Source: a bacterium (GTDB taxonomy: Bacteria > Latescibacterota > UBA2968 > GCA-2709665). From it: a stretch of DNA of 14,058 nucleotides. Position 1 is the first letter of the stretch, and every line of letters begins with the position of its first letter. Both the position numbers and the translations under genes were made by a program. The notes under the pieces are model-generated. The model worked only from the letters and a program-made list of their open reading frames with translations, had not been told where the DNA came from and did not search any database. This document shows positions 5,502 through 13,094 of this stretch, in pieces. The stretch lies in contig JAQCGA010000034.1 of NCBI GenBank assembly GCA_027619145.1, forward strand, positions 1 to 14,058, read 5' to 3'.

Positions 5502-7796
5502 TCAGGTGACGATCCATTGCTGACCGGGTGAGAGAGGGATTTTCTGGTCGCCGACTGCGACGGAAGCTGCTTCTTTGCCCAGGTTGGTCAGACGGATGCC
5601 TTTGGAAGTGTTTTCGAATTGTACGGAGCTTGCAGATTCCAGGGTCCAGGTTCGATCCATCCATACGAGCCGGGTGCCGCCGGCCAGGACAACGCGTTCG
5701 TTTTTTCCGCCCGACTCCGCAAAAAGGGCCTGCCCTTCAAAGGTGATGCTTTGCCACGATACGGGTCCGGGGATCAGGGTAATGATGTACGTGAATTCTG
5801 TGTTTTTTCGGCGCAGCGTGATGCCTCTGGCTCTTGCGGGGGGGTCCAGTTCTGTGCGGATCAGTTCTTCGGGGACGGGCCGATTTTTGAAGAGTTGGAG
5901 TGCGCACCGGTAGGTGGTGCGGCGGTTTCGGCGCCGGGCGATGACCAGGGGCGTGCGACCCTCTTTGGACGTATCGGTTGCGCCTTCTGCGTTGTCCCAG
6001 CCTTCTCCTGTGATGACTTTGGTGGGGACTCTGCGTGAGCCAATCATGCTGAGCCGGACACCGGCAGTCCCGGTGCGCCAGTTCACACGCCAGTCTTCTT
6101 CCGGTTGGCCGGAGCGGGGATCCAGGATATGTTCAAATCCATCTGTTTCACCGGGCGGTGTGCTGAGCTGTTTGCGAGGGAACACTGTTCGCATTTGTCC
6201 GCGATTGTGATAGACCCAGTCGTAGGTGTGCATGTGTTCGCCCGACAGGCGGTCGATGATCAGGACCAGATCGTGCATGAGTAGCAGGGATCGGGAGATT
6301 CGTACCCCTTCGTACGCTTCATCTGCTGTGGATGAAATGAGGTCAAAATCCGGGCCGTTGACGAGCAGGTCGAGTTTTCCTGTACACGATTTCTGGGAGT
6401 GGCCATCTACCACGAGGGTGTTGTGACTGACGGTTTGCTTATACCACTGGTGGTGAATGGGAACACCGTACGCAACCGAACCTGGGTCTGGTGCGAGAAT
6501 CCGGCCTTTGCCGTAGAGGGTAAATGCGAGTTTGTCGGGGTGGCCGTGGGCACCTCCGTGGGGCCCGTAGTCGAAGGCAAGATAGGTGCGATCTCGGGCA
6601 GGGCCCTGGCGTAGATAGACGAATCCGGAACGAGGCAGGTGGGTGCTGGATTCGGTTTCTGGGATTTTTGCGGGCAAGTCTGGTACGCCATAAAGCAGGG
6701 CGTTCAGGCTGTGTCTGTTGCCGTGGGCAAGGGGCCAGGCAAAGCGAGCATCTCCGTAGCGGGCGTATGCAATTTCGTAGGAAGGGGCCGCCTGGGGCAT
6801 GCTGGCGTTGTCCGAGTCATGGAAGGCAGGCAGGGTGCCATCGGGTTGTTTGGCCAAAAATGGGGCTTCGAACATGCGTCGAAAATGATCACTATAGAGA
6901 TCCAGGCCGCAGTTGCGCAGGGTTTCCGCCCAGGCCAGAAGGGGTTCCATCGCATAGAAGTGGTAGCCCCAGGAGCCTTCAAGCCAGAAGCCGTCGGGAA
7001 GGATGCCCCGGGCAATTTGACTGTGGATGCCTACTTCGCTTTCCAGGGCAAACGCAACCAGGTCCCGGTCACGCAAGAGCAAGCCGGCCATGCCAATGGC
7101 TGCATTGTGCCAGCTCTGGATGTTGTGGATGCCCAGGTTGTTTTTTAAGATGAGTTTTGCGGCTGGTCGCAGGAGTTGTTCCCGGATACACTGGTGATCT
7201 GCCGGTGTGAAGACGTCTGCGTGGCGGATGAGGTCATACCCTTCGCACAGGGGCAGAAGCCAGATGGATTCGCCGAGGGTGCCCCAGGAGACTTTGGCGG
7301 TCCAGGCCGTATTGGTGTGCTGGCCATGATCTCGAAGAGGGTAGTGCGGGTAACGGTCTGCGTACTCCAGGAGAATCTGTGCGGCTTGTTGGGCGGCTTT
7401 TCGGGAACCGGTGAGCGCGTAGTACACGCCCAGGGTGCGGACGGTGCGGCTCAATTCGGCATGAATGTCCGTAAGAGGTACGGAGTCCCAGGGTTCGCCG
7501 GAATAGACCCGGCCGCAAGCAGGACACACGTGGCCGGTCTTGGCTTTAAACTCAAGTTTACTGCCGTCCGTTTCGCAGGCATACCAGTGGGGCCACTGGC
7601 CGCCTTTGTCCGGGATGTTAATTTTCTTTGCCATCCCGGCTTCCGCACGGTCTTGTAGCTGCTTGAAGGCGGCTGCGGCCCAGTCTGTTTGTTTACTTTT
7701 TTGACGAATCCCGTCCAGGTCCGTTTCGCGAACAACCAGACAAGGTGCGGATGCTGCCCGGATCAATTCTGTAACGGATGGTGTTTTCTGTGACAT
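5502..7796 (-). CDS. Heparinase II/III family protein (alginate lyase-like)
   Basis: This 764-residue protein has the two-part plan of heparinase II/III and PL17-type lyases, which cleave uronic-acid polysaccharides by beta-elimination. An alpha/alpha toroid spans about 110-370, with NIQSWHNA (Asn225, His230, Asn231) and GSWGYHFYA (Tyr278, His279) at the expected catalytic positions. A beta-sandwich domain follows from about 385, with the signature GGAHGHPDKLAF (414-425) and SHNTLVVDG (457-465). A CxxC knuckle (Cys91, Cys94 in HVCPACGRVYSG) precedes the toroid, as in many family members. No signal peptide is seen, so it may act on imported oligosaccharides in the cytoplasm. The ATG at 7796 is chosen over 7814 because the SD AAGGAG lies inside the longer version. 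It follows the dipeptidase gene by 33 bases. The exact substrate cannot be read from sequence. Confidence 0.88.
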   Translation of the reverse strand: MSQKTPSVTELIRAASAPCLVVRETDLDGIRQKSKQTDWAAAAFKQLQDRAEAGMAKKINIPDKGGQWPHWYACETDGSKLEFKAKTGHVCPACGRVYSGEPWDSVPLTDIHAELSRTVRTLGVYYALTGSRKAAQQAAQILLEYADRYPHYPLRDHGQHTNTAWTAKVSWGTLGESIWLLPLCEGYDLIRHADVFTPADHQCIREQLLRPAAKLILKNNLGIHNIQSWHNAAIGMAGLLLRDRDLVAFALESEVGIHSQIARGILPDGFWLEGSWGYHFYAMEPLLAWAETLRNCGLDLYSDHFRRMFEAPFLAKQPDGTLPAFHDSDNASMPQAAPSYEIAYARYGDARFAWPLAHGNRHSLNALLYGVPDLPAKIPETESSTHLPRSGFVYLRQGPARDRTYLAFDYGPHGGAHGHPDKLAFTLYGKGRILAPDPGSVAYGVPIHHQWYKQTVSHNTLVVDGHSQKSCTGKLDLLVNGPDFDLISSTADEAYEGVRISRSLLLMHDLVLIIDRLSGEHMHTYDWVYHNRGQMRTVFPRKQLSTPPGETDGFEHILDPRSGQPEEDWRVNWRTGTAGVRLSMIGSRRVPTKVITGEGWDNAEGATDTSKEGRTPLVIARRRNRRTTYRCALQLFKNRPVPEELIRTELDPPARARGITLRRKNTEFTYIITLIPGPVSWQSITFEGQALFAESGGKNERVVLAGGTRLVWMDRTWTLESASSVQFENTSKGIRLTNLGKEAASVAVGDQKIPLSPGQQWIVT

Positions 7797-7829
7797 CAAT
7801 AACTCCTTGCGCACAACCGGCGGGTCGAA

Positions 7830-8888
7830 TTAAGCACGCCAGGCGTCCTGGAAAAACCGGATCCAGTTACCGTGCATCACGGCTTCTACGTCTGTGTCCG
7901 AGTAGCCTCGAGTTTTCAGGATATGTGCAATTTTTTGCAGGTCCGCAATGGTGTCCAGGTCGTGGGGTGTTTGCTCGGTTCCATAGCCGCCGTCCAGGTC
8001 GCTTCCAATTCCTGCGTGGCGGGTGTTCCCTGCAAGCTGGCAGACGTGGTCGATGTGGTCTGCCACGGTTTCCAGGCTGACGACCTCGGGGGAGGTTTCT
8101 GTTTTGATCCAGCCGGGATACAGCATCCAGGCATCCAGGGCCGCCCCAATCACGCCGTTTCGCTCAATGATGGTTTTTAGCTGTTCGTCTGTAAACTGTC
8201 GGCATCCCGGAACGAGCGCCCGGCAGTTGTTGTGGCTGGCCAGAACCGGGCCTTTGAAATGGTCAACGGCTTCCCAGAAGGCGTCATCTGCCAGGTGGGT
8301 GAGGTCCAGGACCATGCCTATTTCGTCCATGATTTTTAGCAATTCGATGCCCTGTGGGGTCAGTCCGCCTTCGGTGTCTGTGCCGTAGGCGTACGCGCTG
8401 ATGCCGTAGTGGGAGAGGCTGATCACACGCAGACCGTCTTCCCACCAGGAAACCACCTGGCCCGGCCATGCAATGGGGTCCGCACCTTCCATGCTCAAGA
8501 TGTAACCGAGGGGTTCGTCTGCGCTATTTTTGTTCCAGGCTGCAACGTGGGTTTCCAGGCTGGTCCGATCCCGGATCATGCGGAGTTTGCCCTGGGCTTC
8601 CAGGACGCGATAGTAGGCCAGTTGACCCTGGGCTTTGGCGTAGGATATTTCCTGGCAAGATGCCCCGGTGGCCGGGCTGTTGGGCCGGGCGGTTCTGGCA
8701 ATGACGGTGGCCAGACAAAGGCCAATTTCACCTTTTCGCATTTCTGGGAAGGTGGTGGTTCCGCGTGCCCGGCCTTTCTGGGTCATGCCGGCTTCTTTTT
8801 CCCGAATGGCGTACACGTCCAGGTCCAGGTTTCGGTCCCAGTTGAGCGCGTTCATGGATAGGTCCAGGTGGGCGTCGATCAGGAACAT
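7830..8888 (-). CDS. Membrane dipeptidase (peptidase M19, renal dipeptidase family)
   Basis: This 352-residue TIM-barrel metallopeptidase has the expected zinc ligands in order: His7-x-Asp9 (DAHLDL), bridging Glu134 (LSMEGAD), His198 (LDLTHLA) and His219 (ASHNNCRAL). Asp297-Asp299 in GIGSDLDGG is the active-site acid region. M19 enzymes hydrolyse dipeptides and tolerate or prefer a D-residue at the second position. Despite the family name, no signal peptide or anchor is present, so a cytosolic enzyme is predicted. The ATG at 8888 follows GAGGAG by seven bases; an upstream in-frame ATG at 8942 would add a hydrophobic stretch lying over intergenic sequence and the heptad array, so I rejected it. 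It is 86 bases after the Abhydrolase_10 gene and 33 before the lyase gene. The family is clear; the natural peptide is unknown. Confidence 0.92.
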   Translation of the reverse strand: MFLIDAHLDLSMNALNWDRNLDLDVYAIREKEAGMTQKGRARGTTTFPEMRKGEIGLCLATVIARTARPNSPATGASCQEISYAKAQGQLAYYRVLEAQGKLRMIRDRTSLETHVAAWNKNSADEPLGYILSMEGADPIAWPGQVVSWWEDGLRVISLSHYGISAYAYGTDTEGGLTPQGIELLKIMDEIGMVLDLTHLADDAFWEAVDHFKGPVLASHNNCRALVPGCRQFTDEQLKTIIERNGVIGAALDAWMLYPGWIKTETSPEVVSLETVADHIDHVCQLAGNTRHAGIGSDLDGGYGTEQTPHDLDTIADLQKIAHILKTRGYSDTDVEAVMHGNWIRFFQDAWRA

Positions 8889-8921
8889 TGGGGTCTCCTC
8901 GGAGAATGGACGATGAAGTGA

Positions 8922-8949
8922 AAAATAGAGAACAATTATCAATTATCAA
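8922..8949 (-). promoter_or_regulatory. Possible internal promoter with its -35 inside the heptad array
   Basis: On the minus strand, TTGATA (plus 8944-8949) lies 16 bases before TATTTT (plus 8922-8927), about 34 bases from the dipeptidase ATG. The -35 matches five of six, the -10 four of six. The TTGATA is a by-product of the heptad repeat, so the match may be chance. Confidence 0.25.
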
Positions 8950-8974
8950 TTGCCAATTGCCAATTGATAATTGA
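8933..8974. repeat. Heptad repeat array, 6 units, abutting a stop codon
   Basis: Six perfect-period units: CAATTAT, CAATTAT, CAATTGC, CAATTGC, CAATTGA, TAATTGA. The last unit ends at the base before the stop of the Abhydrolase_10 gene (8975-8977 on the minus strand). It has the same period and consensus as 2341-2382. It resembles the heptameric short tandem repeats described in cyanobacteria. Confidence 0.75.
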
Positions 8975-10954
8975 TCAGGCTTTCAGAACCCAGTCGTACA
9001 TGGCTTTGGCGCGCTCCAGGATGCGGTTCAGGTCGCAGGGGAGTACGTAGCGGTCGTCAATCAGGCCTTGCGTAGCCCGGCGGACTTGATCCAGGTAGGC
9101 TTCGCGGTTTTCGTAGCGTTCCTGTACGGAGAGGCGTGGGTCACCTGCGGCTTGTCGATCGGTAGCTGTTCGAGCAAAGGGTACCCAGGCACCTTCCAGG
9201 CCCACGAGTGCGTTGGGTGCGCCACTTTCCGGGCGGCGGAAGCGCCAGCCGGTAAATGTGCCCAGGGGAACGGCAACTTCGGGCATTCGGATTCCGGAAA
9301 TTTCATTTCCGTCGGAGTCGGTTGCGGGTACGCGTACGGGATAGGGTGGGCCTACCAGGGGTGGTTCTATGGTGATGATGCCCTGTTCCCATTTCGGGCC
9401 GAAGTCCAGCCGGTAAGGTTGGCGGGGTGCGCGAGGAAAAGACAGGCCAACGACGGTGGGGAAACCGACGGTTTCTGCTGTGGCTGGGACCAGCGTTTTT
9501 TGTGCGATTGTGCTGTACTGGTTGGAGGGTGGTTCGGTACCGTTTAGAACCCAGGCGTCGAGTGCGCTGAACAGGGCGCGCATGCCGTAGCTGAAATTTA
9601 CAGGATTTACCGGGTGTGGGTTTCGGTGGGGCGGTGGAAAGGCACCGGGGCCGTGTTGTGTGCCGGAGAAGTGGTACAGGCGCACGTTGGGGTGCAGAGA
9701 AACATCGGTTTTGCCTTCCAGGTCTGTGTGTACCAGGGAAGCGCTGCGGTTCCAGTATTCTGTAGATGTGTTGGTGTAAAAGATTTTCGGTGTGGTATGG
9801 GTCTGTTCGCAGCGTTCCAGGAGAGCGCCTTTTTCTTCGGTGTGCGGGTCTGTCTGTTCCAGGTCTGTAAAGGGGAACTGTTCGGTTGGGTAGAAATTTT
9901 CAATATGAGAACAGGTATGTCTGGAGGGCTGGGCGAACCGGTGGTTGAAGGATCCCCGGGCTCCGCCGGCTACGTGGGCGAGGATGCCGTCGAAAACATT
10001 TCGGTGCTGTTCATCTTGATTGAAGCCCAGGTAGAGGAGGTGTCGGAGGAAGCGGCCGCTCTGGGATGAACCAAATGCGTGTGCACGTTGGATGGTACCG
10101 GCAAGGGGGTTGGGGGTGTTCTGTGCGTCTGCTGTTTCGTATTTACAGAAAGAGACGAAGTCCCGGGTTGCGGCAAATCCCAGACCTGTGATTGTGGGAT
10201 TTTTGGCTGTGTAGACGACATCGTAAATACGGCCGGGTTCAAAGCCGGTGGAGAGGGTGACGTGCCGGGGGCTGGGGATTTGTTTGCCCTTTTGAACAGT
10301 GGCAAAGGCCCACTGGTCTCGCGGAATGGGTTCGGGTGGGTCCATCGGGTAGTTCCGGACGGTAAGGGTTGCGGTCGGGTCGTCTGAATTTGCAACTTCG
10401 TACGCGTGGTGATAACGGCTGCCCAGCGAGTGTGTATGGGTGGGTGCATCCACCACAATTTCGCTGCGTACGATGCCCAGGATGGGGTTCTTGTTTTGTG
10501 TGGCGATGGGTACGTCCAGGGTCATCAGGTCCGGGTTGTCCGGAGCTTCAGGAGGTACATCTACCTGCCAGCCGCAACAGGCAACGGTGTATCCTTCATT
10601 CATCAGGAAACCGTCGCCAAAGTGCGCTTCGGTATGGGGACGGTTGGAGGCTTCGGCCAGGTTGAATTTGGCCAGGAGACCTTTGCGACCCCGGTTCACA
10701 ACGTGGTAGAAGAGGCCGCCGTTGCCACGGTTAGATTCTGCGGGTTTGAGAATGTGGATGTCCGCCCGGCATTCGACAAGGCCGTTCACATTTACGGGAG
10801 CCAGGTTCAAGTCTACGATGGGCTGGTTCAATGGGTTGGCCGGGTCCACGCAGAAGTACGCGCTTCCGGTGAGGATTTCATAAGGGCCCGTTTTGCCGAA
10901 TGTTTTGTTTTTCAGGACGGGTTCGCGGCTGGTTATTTCAAGGCGTGTTAGCAT
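8975..10954 (-). CDS. Alpha/beta hydrolase domain-containing protein (Abhydrolase_10-like)
   Basis: This 659-residue protein looks like the large Abhydrolase_10-type group of unassigned hydrolases. An N-terminal beta-rich part (about 1-280, with TSREP, YEILTGSAYF and YHVVNRGRK) precedes the hydrolase core. The nucleophile elbow is FGSSQSGRFLRHL, with Ser297 or Ser299 as the candidate nucleophile; the usual GxSxG is GSSQS. Glu399 (TSTEYW) and His434 (SGTQHG) sit where the acid and the histidine are expected. No signal peptide is seen. The ATG at 10954 overlaps the end of the upstream dioxygenase gene by seven bases (ATGCTAA), which indicates translational coupling and a shared function. The SD is weak. 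An esterase or amidase on a small substrate is the best guess; no substrate can be named. Confidence 0.8.
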   Translation of the reverse strand: MLTRLEITSREPVLKNKTFGKTGPYEILTGSAYFCVDPANPLNQPIVDLNLAPVNVNGLVECRADIHILKPAESNRGNGGLFYHVVNRGRKGLLAKFNLAEASNRPHTEAHFGDGFLMNEGYTVACCGWQVDVPPEAPDNPDLMTLDVPIATQNKNPILGIVRSEIVVDAPTHTHSLGSRYHHAYEVANSDDPTATLTVRNYPMDPPEPIPRDQWAFATVQKGKQIPSPRHVTLSTGFEPGRIYDVVYTAKNPTITGLGFAATRDFVSFCKYETADAQNTPNPLAGTIQRAHAFGSSQSGRFLRHLLYLGFNQDEQHRNVFDGILAHVAGGARGSFNHRFAQPSRHTCSHIENFYPTEQFPFTDLEQTDPHTEEKGALLERCEQTHTTPKIFYTNTSTEYWNRSASLVHTDLEGKTDVSLHPNVRLYHFSGTQHGPGAFPPPHRNPHPVNPVNFSYGMRALFSALDAWVLNGTEPPSNQYSTIAQKTLVPATAETVGFPTVVGLSFPRAPRQPYRLDFGPKWEQGIITIEPPLVGPPYPVRVPATDSDGNEISGIRMPEVAVPLGTFTGWRFRRPESGAPNALVGLEGAWVPFARTATDRQAAGDPRLSVQERYENREAYLDQVRRATQGLIDDRYVLPCDLNRILERAKAMYDWVLKA

Positions 10955-11694
10955 GAGGGTACCTGTGTGAGGTCCTGGATGTCGCTGCGATAAACCCAGG
11001 TTCCCTGTTTGACGTAATGGGTGGCAAAGGCCAGACGCTTCCGGTTTGTGGAACGGTTGGCATACGATCCGTGGATCGTCCGACCGGTGAAGAAGACGCC
11101 GCTGCCGCGGGGTACGGTCAAGAAGGTGATCTCAGCTGGGTCCAGATTGCGGATTTCGTGTGAATGCATGGTTTCACTCCAGGTTCGGCCGTCTGGAGCG
11201 CGCATGGCGTATTCGTTGACCCAGGAAGCGTGTTCACTTTTGTCCTGCGGAGGTTGCGTGTCGTACAGGGGGCGCAGGTGGCTGCCGGAGGCCACACAGA
11301 GGCCGCCATTGTCTTTGTCTGTATCGCTAAAGGCAATCCAGCAGGCCATGAGTGTGTCGGGTTCGTTGCGGATGTAGTGGGTGTCCTGATGGAGGGCAAT
11401 GCCGGTGCCCCCTTCGGGCGCTTTTGCCATGTACATCGTCTGTACGATCATTGGCAAGCCATTCAGGAGCTGTGCAACGATGCGCGAAATACGTGAGTGC
11501 TCAGCCAGGTGCTTCCACTGGGAGTCAGCCGTGTGTTTTCGCAGACCCAGGGCCTGGATTTCAGGTGGTTTGGGTCTTTGCTCGTGTTCTAGAAAGGCGT
11601 CTATTTCTGCACCGGTGAGCAGGTCGGGTACCTGGAGGTAGCCCTGTTGCTGGTAGGAGGCAATCTGTTGTGCGCTCAGGGGTTCATCCGCCAT
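10948..11694 (-). CDS. Phytanoyl-CoA dioxygenase (PhyH) family protein, second copy
   Basis: This 248-residue protein is a second PhyH-type Fe(II)/2-oxoglutarate oxygenase. The metal triad is His102-x-Asp104 (LHQDTHY) and His208 (TIHGSYANRS), with Arg220 as the likely 2-oxoglutarate ligand. The mid-protein block is KDNGGLCVASGSHL. An N-terminal SAQQIASYQQQGYLQVPDLL is typical of the family start. It is only distantly similar to the copy at 92-856, so the two probably differ in substrate. AGGAGG lies seven bases before the ATG at 11694. It starts 51 bases after the amidohydrolase gene and overlaps the Abhydrolase_10 gene, so all three are likely co-expressed. A role hydroxylating a substrate or product of the flanking hydrolases is inference from context. 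Confidence 0.9.
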   Translation of the reverse strand: MADEPLSAQQIASYQQQGYLQVPDLLTGAEIDAFLEHEQRPKPPEIQALGLRKHTADSQWKHLAEHSRISRIVAQLLNGLPMIVQTMYMAKAPEGGTGIALHQDTHYIRNEPDTLMACWIAFSDTDKDNGGLCVASGSHLRPLYDTQPPQDKSEHASWVNEYAMRAPDGRTWSETMHSHEIRNLDPAEITFLTVPRGSGVFFTGRTIHGSYANRSTNRKRLAFATHYVKQGTWVYRSDIQDLTQVPSC

Positions 11695-11745
11695 CGGTCC
11701 ACCTCCTGGTTTTTGGGTGTGCCAGCGTGAAGGCGTTGCGCCGGT

Positions 11746-12888
11746 TCATGGGGATTGCCACCAGATTTCACCGTTCCGGACAGAGGCTGTGCAGACCAGG
11801 CGGCGGTCGCCTTTCAATACCTGCTCGTGCGAGTCCACCAGGTCGAAGGAACCGGTTTCCTGTGCGAGGACGGCTACGTCTCCGGCTGCACCAATGCCCA
11901 GGTGGCCCAGGGTGTCTGACAGGCCAATGACGCGTGCAGGTTCGATGGTGCTGCGCTGGATGACTTCGTCTAAAGACATGCCCAGATTGAGGAATTTGGA
12001 GAGGGTGGTGGGCAGGTCGTATACAGGGCCGTCTATGTTGAGGGCGTGGATGTCGCTGCTGATGGTGTCTGGCGGAAACCCGTCTTCTAAGGCGCGGCGG
12101 CCCACATCGTATTTGAAGCTGCCCAGACCGTGGCCAATGTCAAAGATGATGCCACGCTGGCGGGCATCCCGTACGGCAGATAAGACTTTCCCGCTGCTGT
12201 CCAGAATACCGCCCATTTCGCCGCCGTGGAAGCAGTGGGTAATGATGTCGCCTGGGCGGAGGTGAGCCAGAAATTCGGCTACGGGAACGTCCGAGCCGGT
12301 GATGTGGACCATCAGGGGTTTGCCACACCGATTTGCCGCATCCAGAGCGAGCTGGAGGAGGTCGCGTAGATCTGCATCTCCTCCAACGCCCCGGTAGAGG
12401 CGGACTTTGACGCCCAGCGCTGTTTTCGGGTGTTCCTGCACAGATCTTGCACATGCTTCGGGCTGGACGTAGCCTTCGTACACCATTTCGCCCCGCCGCC
12501 AGGGAAGGCCCACACCGGAGAGGTTAACGTAGGCCAGGATGCGGGTCTGTGAGCGTTCAATGACATAGCGTTCCAGGCCCCGGTAGTTGATCCAGCCGGC
12601 GGTGCCGGTATCTATGGCGGTGGTCACGCCGGTACGGGGGCAGAGGTCGTCTGCTTCAATGCCGAAGAGAGAGATGTCTTTGAAGAGGTGCGTGTGCAGG
12701 TCGATCAGGCCAGGTACGACGTATTGATTGGAAACGTCGAGGACTTTGTGCGCCTGGGTCGCAGAGAGATCTGCTGCGATGGCGGCCACGGTGCCGTCTT
12801 TCAGGGCAAGGTCCGCTCGTTGATGGATGTTGTTGGCGGGGTCGATGACGGTACCACCACGAAGGACAAGATCATAGGGTTGCGTCAT
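11746..12888 (-). CDS. Amidohydrolase/deacetylase family metallohydrolase (cog3964-like)
   Basis: This 380-residue protein belongs to the amidohydrolase superfamily with a binuclear metal centre. The ligands appear in order: His65-x-His67 (LIDLHTHLF), Lys161 (GVKVRL, expected carboxylated), His195 (MVHITGSD), His218 (THCFHGG) and Asp279 (SSDIHAL). The stretch FDIGHGLGSFKYD and the block from SSDIH through DGPVYDLPTT resemble cog3964 proteins, once misnamed dihydroorotases; members of that group have been reported to hydrolyse acetyl-(R)-mandelate-like esters or N-acyl compounds. No signal peptide is present. AAGGA lies about six bases before the ATG at 12888. It is the first gene of the eight-gene run, with a good promoter about 70-95 bases upstream. 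A deacylase role fits the family; substrate unproven. Confidence 0.88.
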   Translation of the reverse strand: MTQPYDLVLRGGTVIDPANNIHQRADLALKDGTVAAIAADLSATQAHKVLDVSNQYVVPGLIDLHTHLFKDISLFGIEADDLCPRTGVTTAIDTGTAGWINYRGLERYVIERSQTRILAYVNLSGVGLPWRRGEMVYEGYVQPEACARSVQEHPKTALGVKVRLYRGVGGDADLRDLLQLALDAANRCGKPLMVHITGSDVPVAEFLAHLRPGDIITHCFHGGEMGGILDSSGKVLSAVRDARQRGIIFDIGHGLGSFKYDVGRRALEDGFPPDTISSDIHALNIDGPVYDLPTTLSKFLNLGMSLDEVIQRSTIEPARVIGLSDTLGHLGIGAAGDVAVLAQETGSFDLVDSHEQVLKGDRRLVCTASVRNGEIWWQSP

Positions 12889-12954
12889 TGGGGGTCCTTA
12901 TTGTTCAGGAGAGCACGAGTCTCAAGGTAAAGTTCCGTCGAATTCCAGGAGGGA

Positions 12955-12983
12955 ATCATATATCGGGAGGTGCCGGATGTCAA
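12955..12983 (-). promoter_or_regulatory. Sigma70-type promoter for the amidohydrolase-led gene run
   Basis: On the minus strand, a perfect TTGACA (plus 12978-12983) is followed after 17 bases by TATGAT (plus 12955-12960), five of six. The start would be near 12948, about 60 bases before the ATG at 12888. A small inverted repeat, ATTCC (12942-12946) and GGAAT (12952-12956), spans the predicted start and touches the -10, a possible but unproven operator. Confidence 0.6.
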
Positions 12984-13032
12984 GCGGAGATTGGCGAAAG
13001 TGGTTCCTGGATCTATCGAAACGTCATAGGCG

Positions 13033-13064
13033 AAAAAAGGCCCCGGAAGGGATCTCCGGGACCT
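13033..13064 (-). terminator. Rho-independent terminator of the epimerase gene
   Basis: Read on the minus strand, a 10-bp GC-rich stem (plus 13055-13064 with 13038-13047, one mismatch, 7-base loop) is followed by six T (plus-strand A at 13033-13038; the last pairs into the stem). It begins 30 bases after the epimerase stop codon and separates that gene from the promoter of the amidohydrolase run. Confidence 0.75.
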
Positions 13065-13094
13065 GATTTGTCGTTTGCTGGCGTACGTGAGAGG

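Noticed and set aside
5494..5504. Palindrome TGACGGCGTCA over the lyase stop codon
   Set aside because: Only eleven bases, partly coding, no T-run and no second copy; not distinguishable from chance.
7797..7814. Upstream ATG for the lyase (MRKELLM)
   Set aside because: The six extra codons are the SD AAGGAG and its spacer for the ATG at 7796.
8889..8942. Upstream ATG giving the dipeptidase a hydrophobic N-terminus (MIIVLYFSL), possibly a signal peptide
   Set aside because: It would read through AT-rich intergenic DNA and part of the heptad array, lacks an SD, and the M19 core begins exactly at the ATG at 8888, which has GAGGAG.
8933..8974. Heptad arrays considered as a CRISPR or plasmid iteron array
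   Set aside because: The units are contiguous with no spacers, short, and AT-only in core; no cas or rep gene is near.
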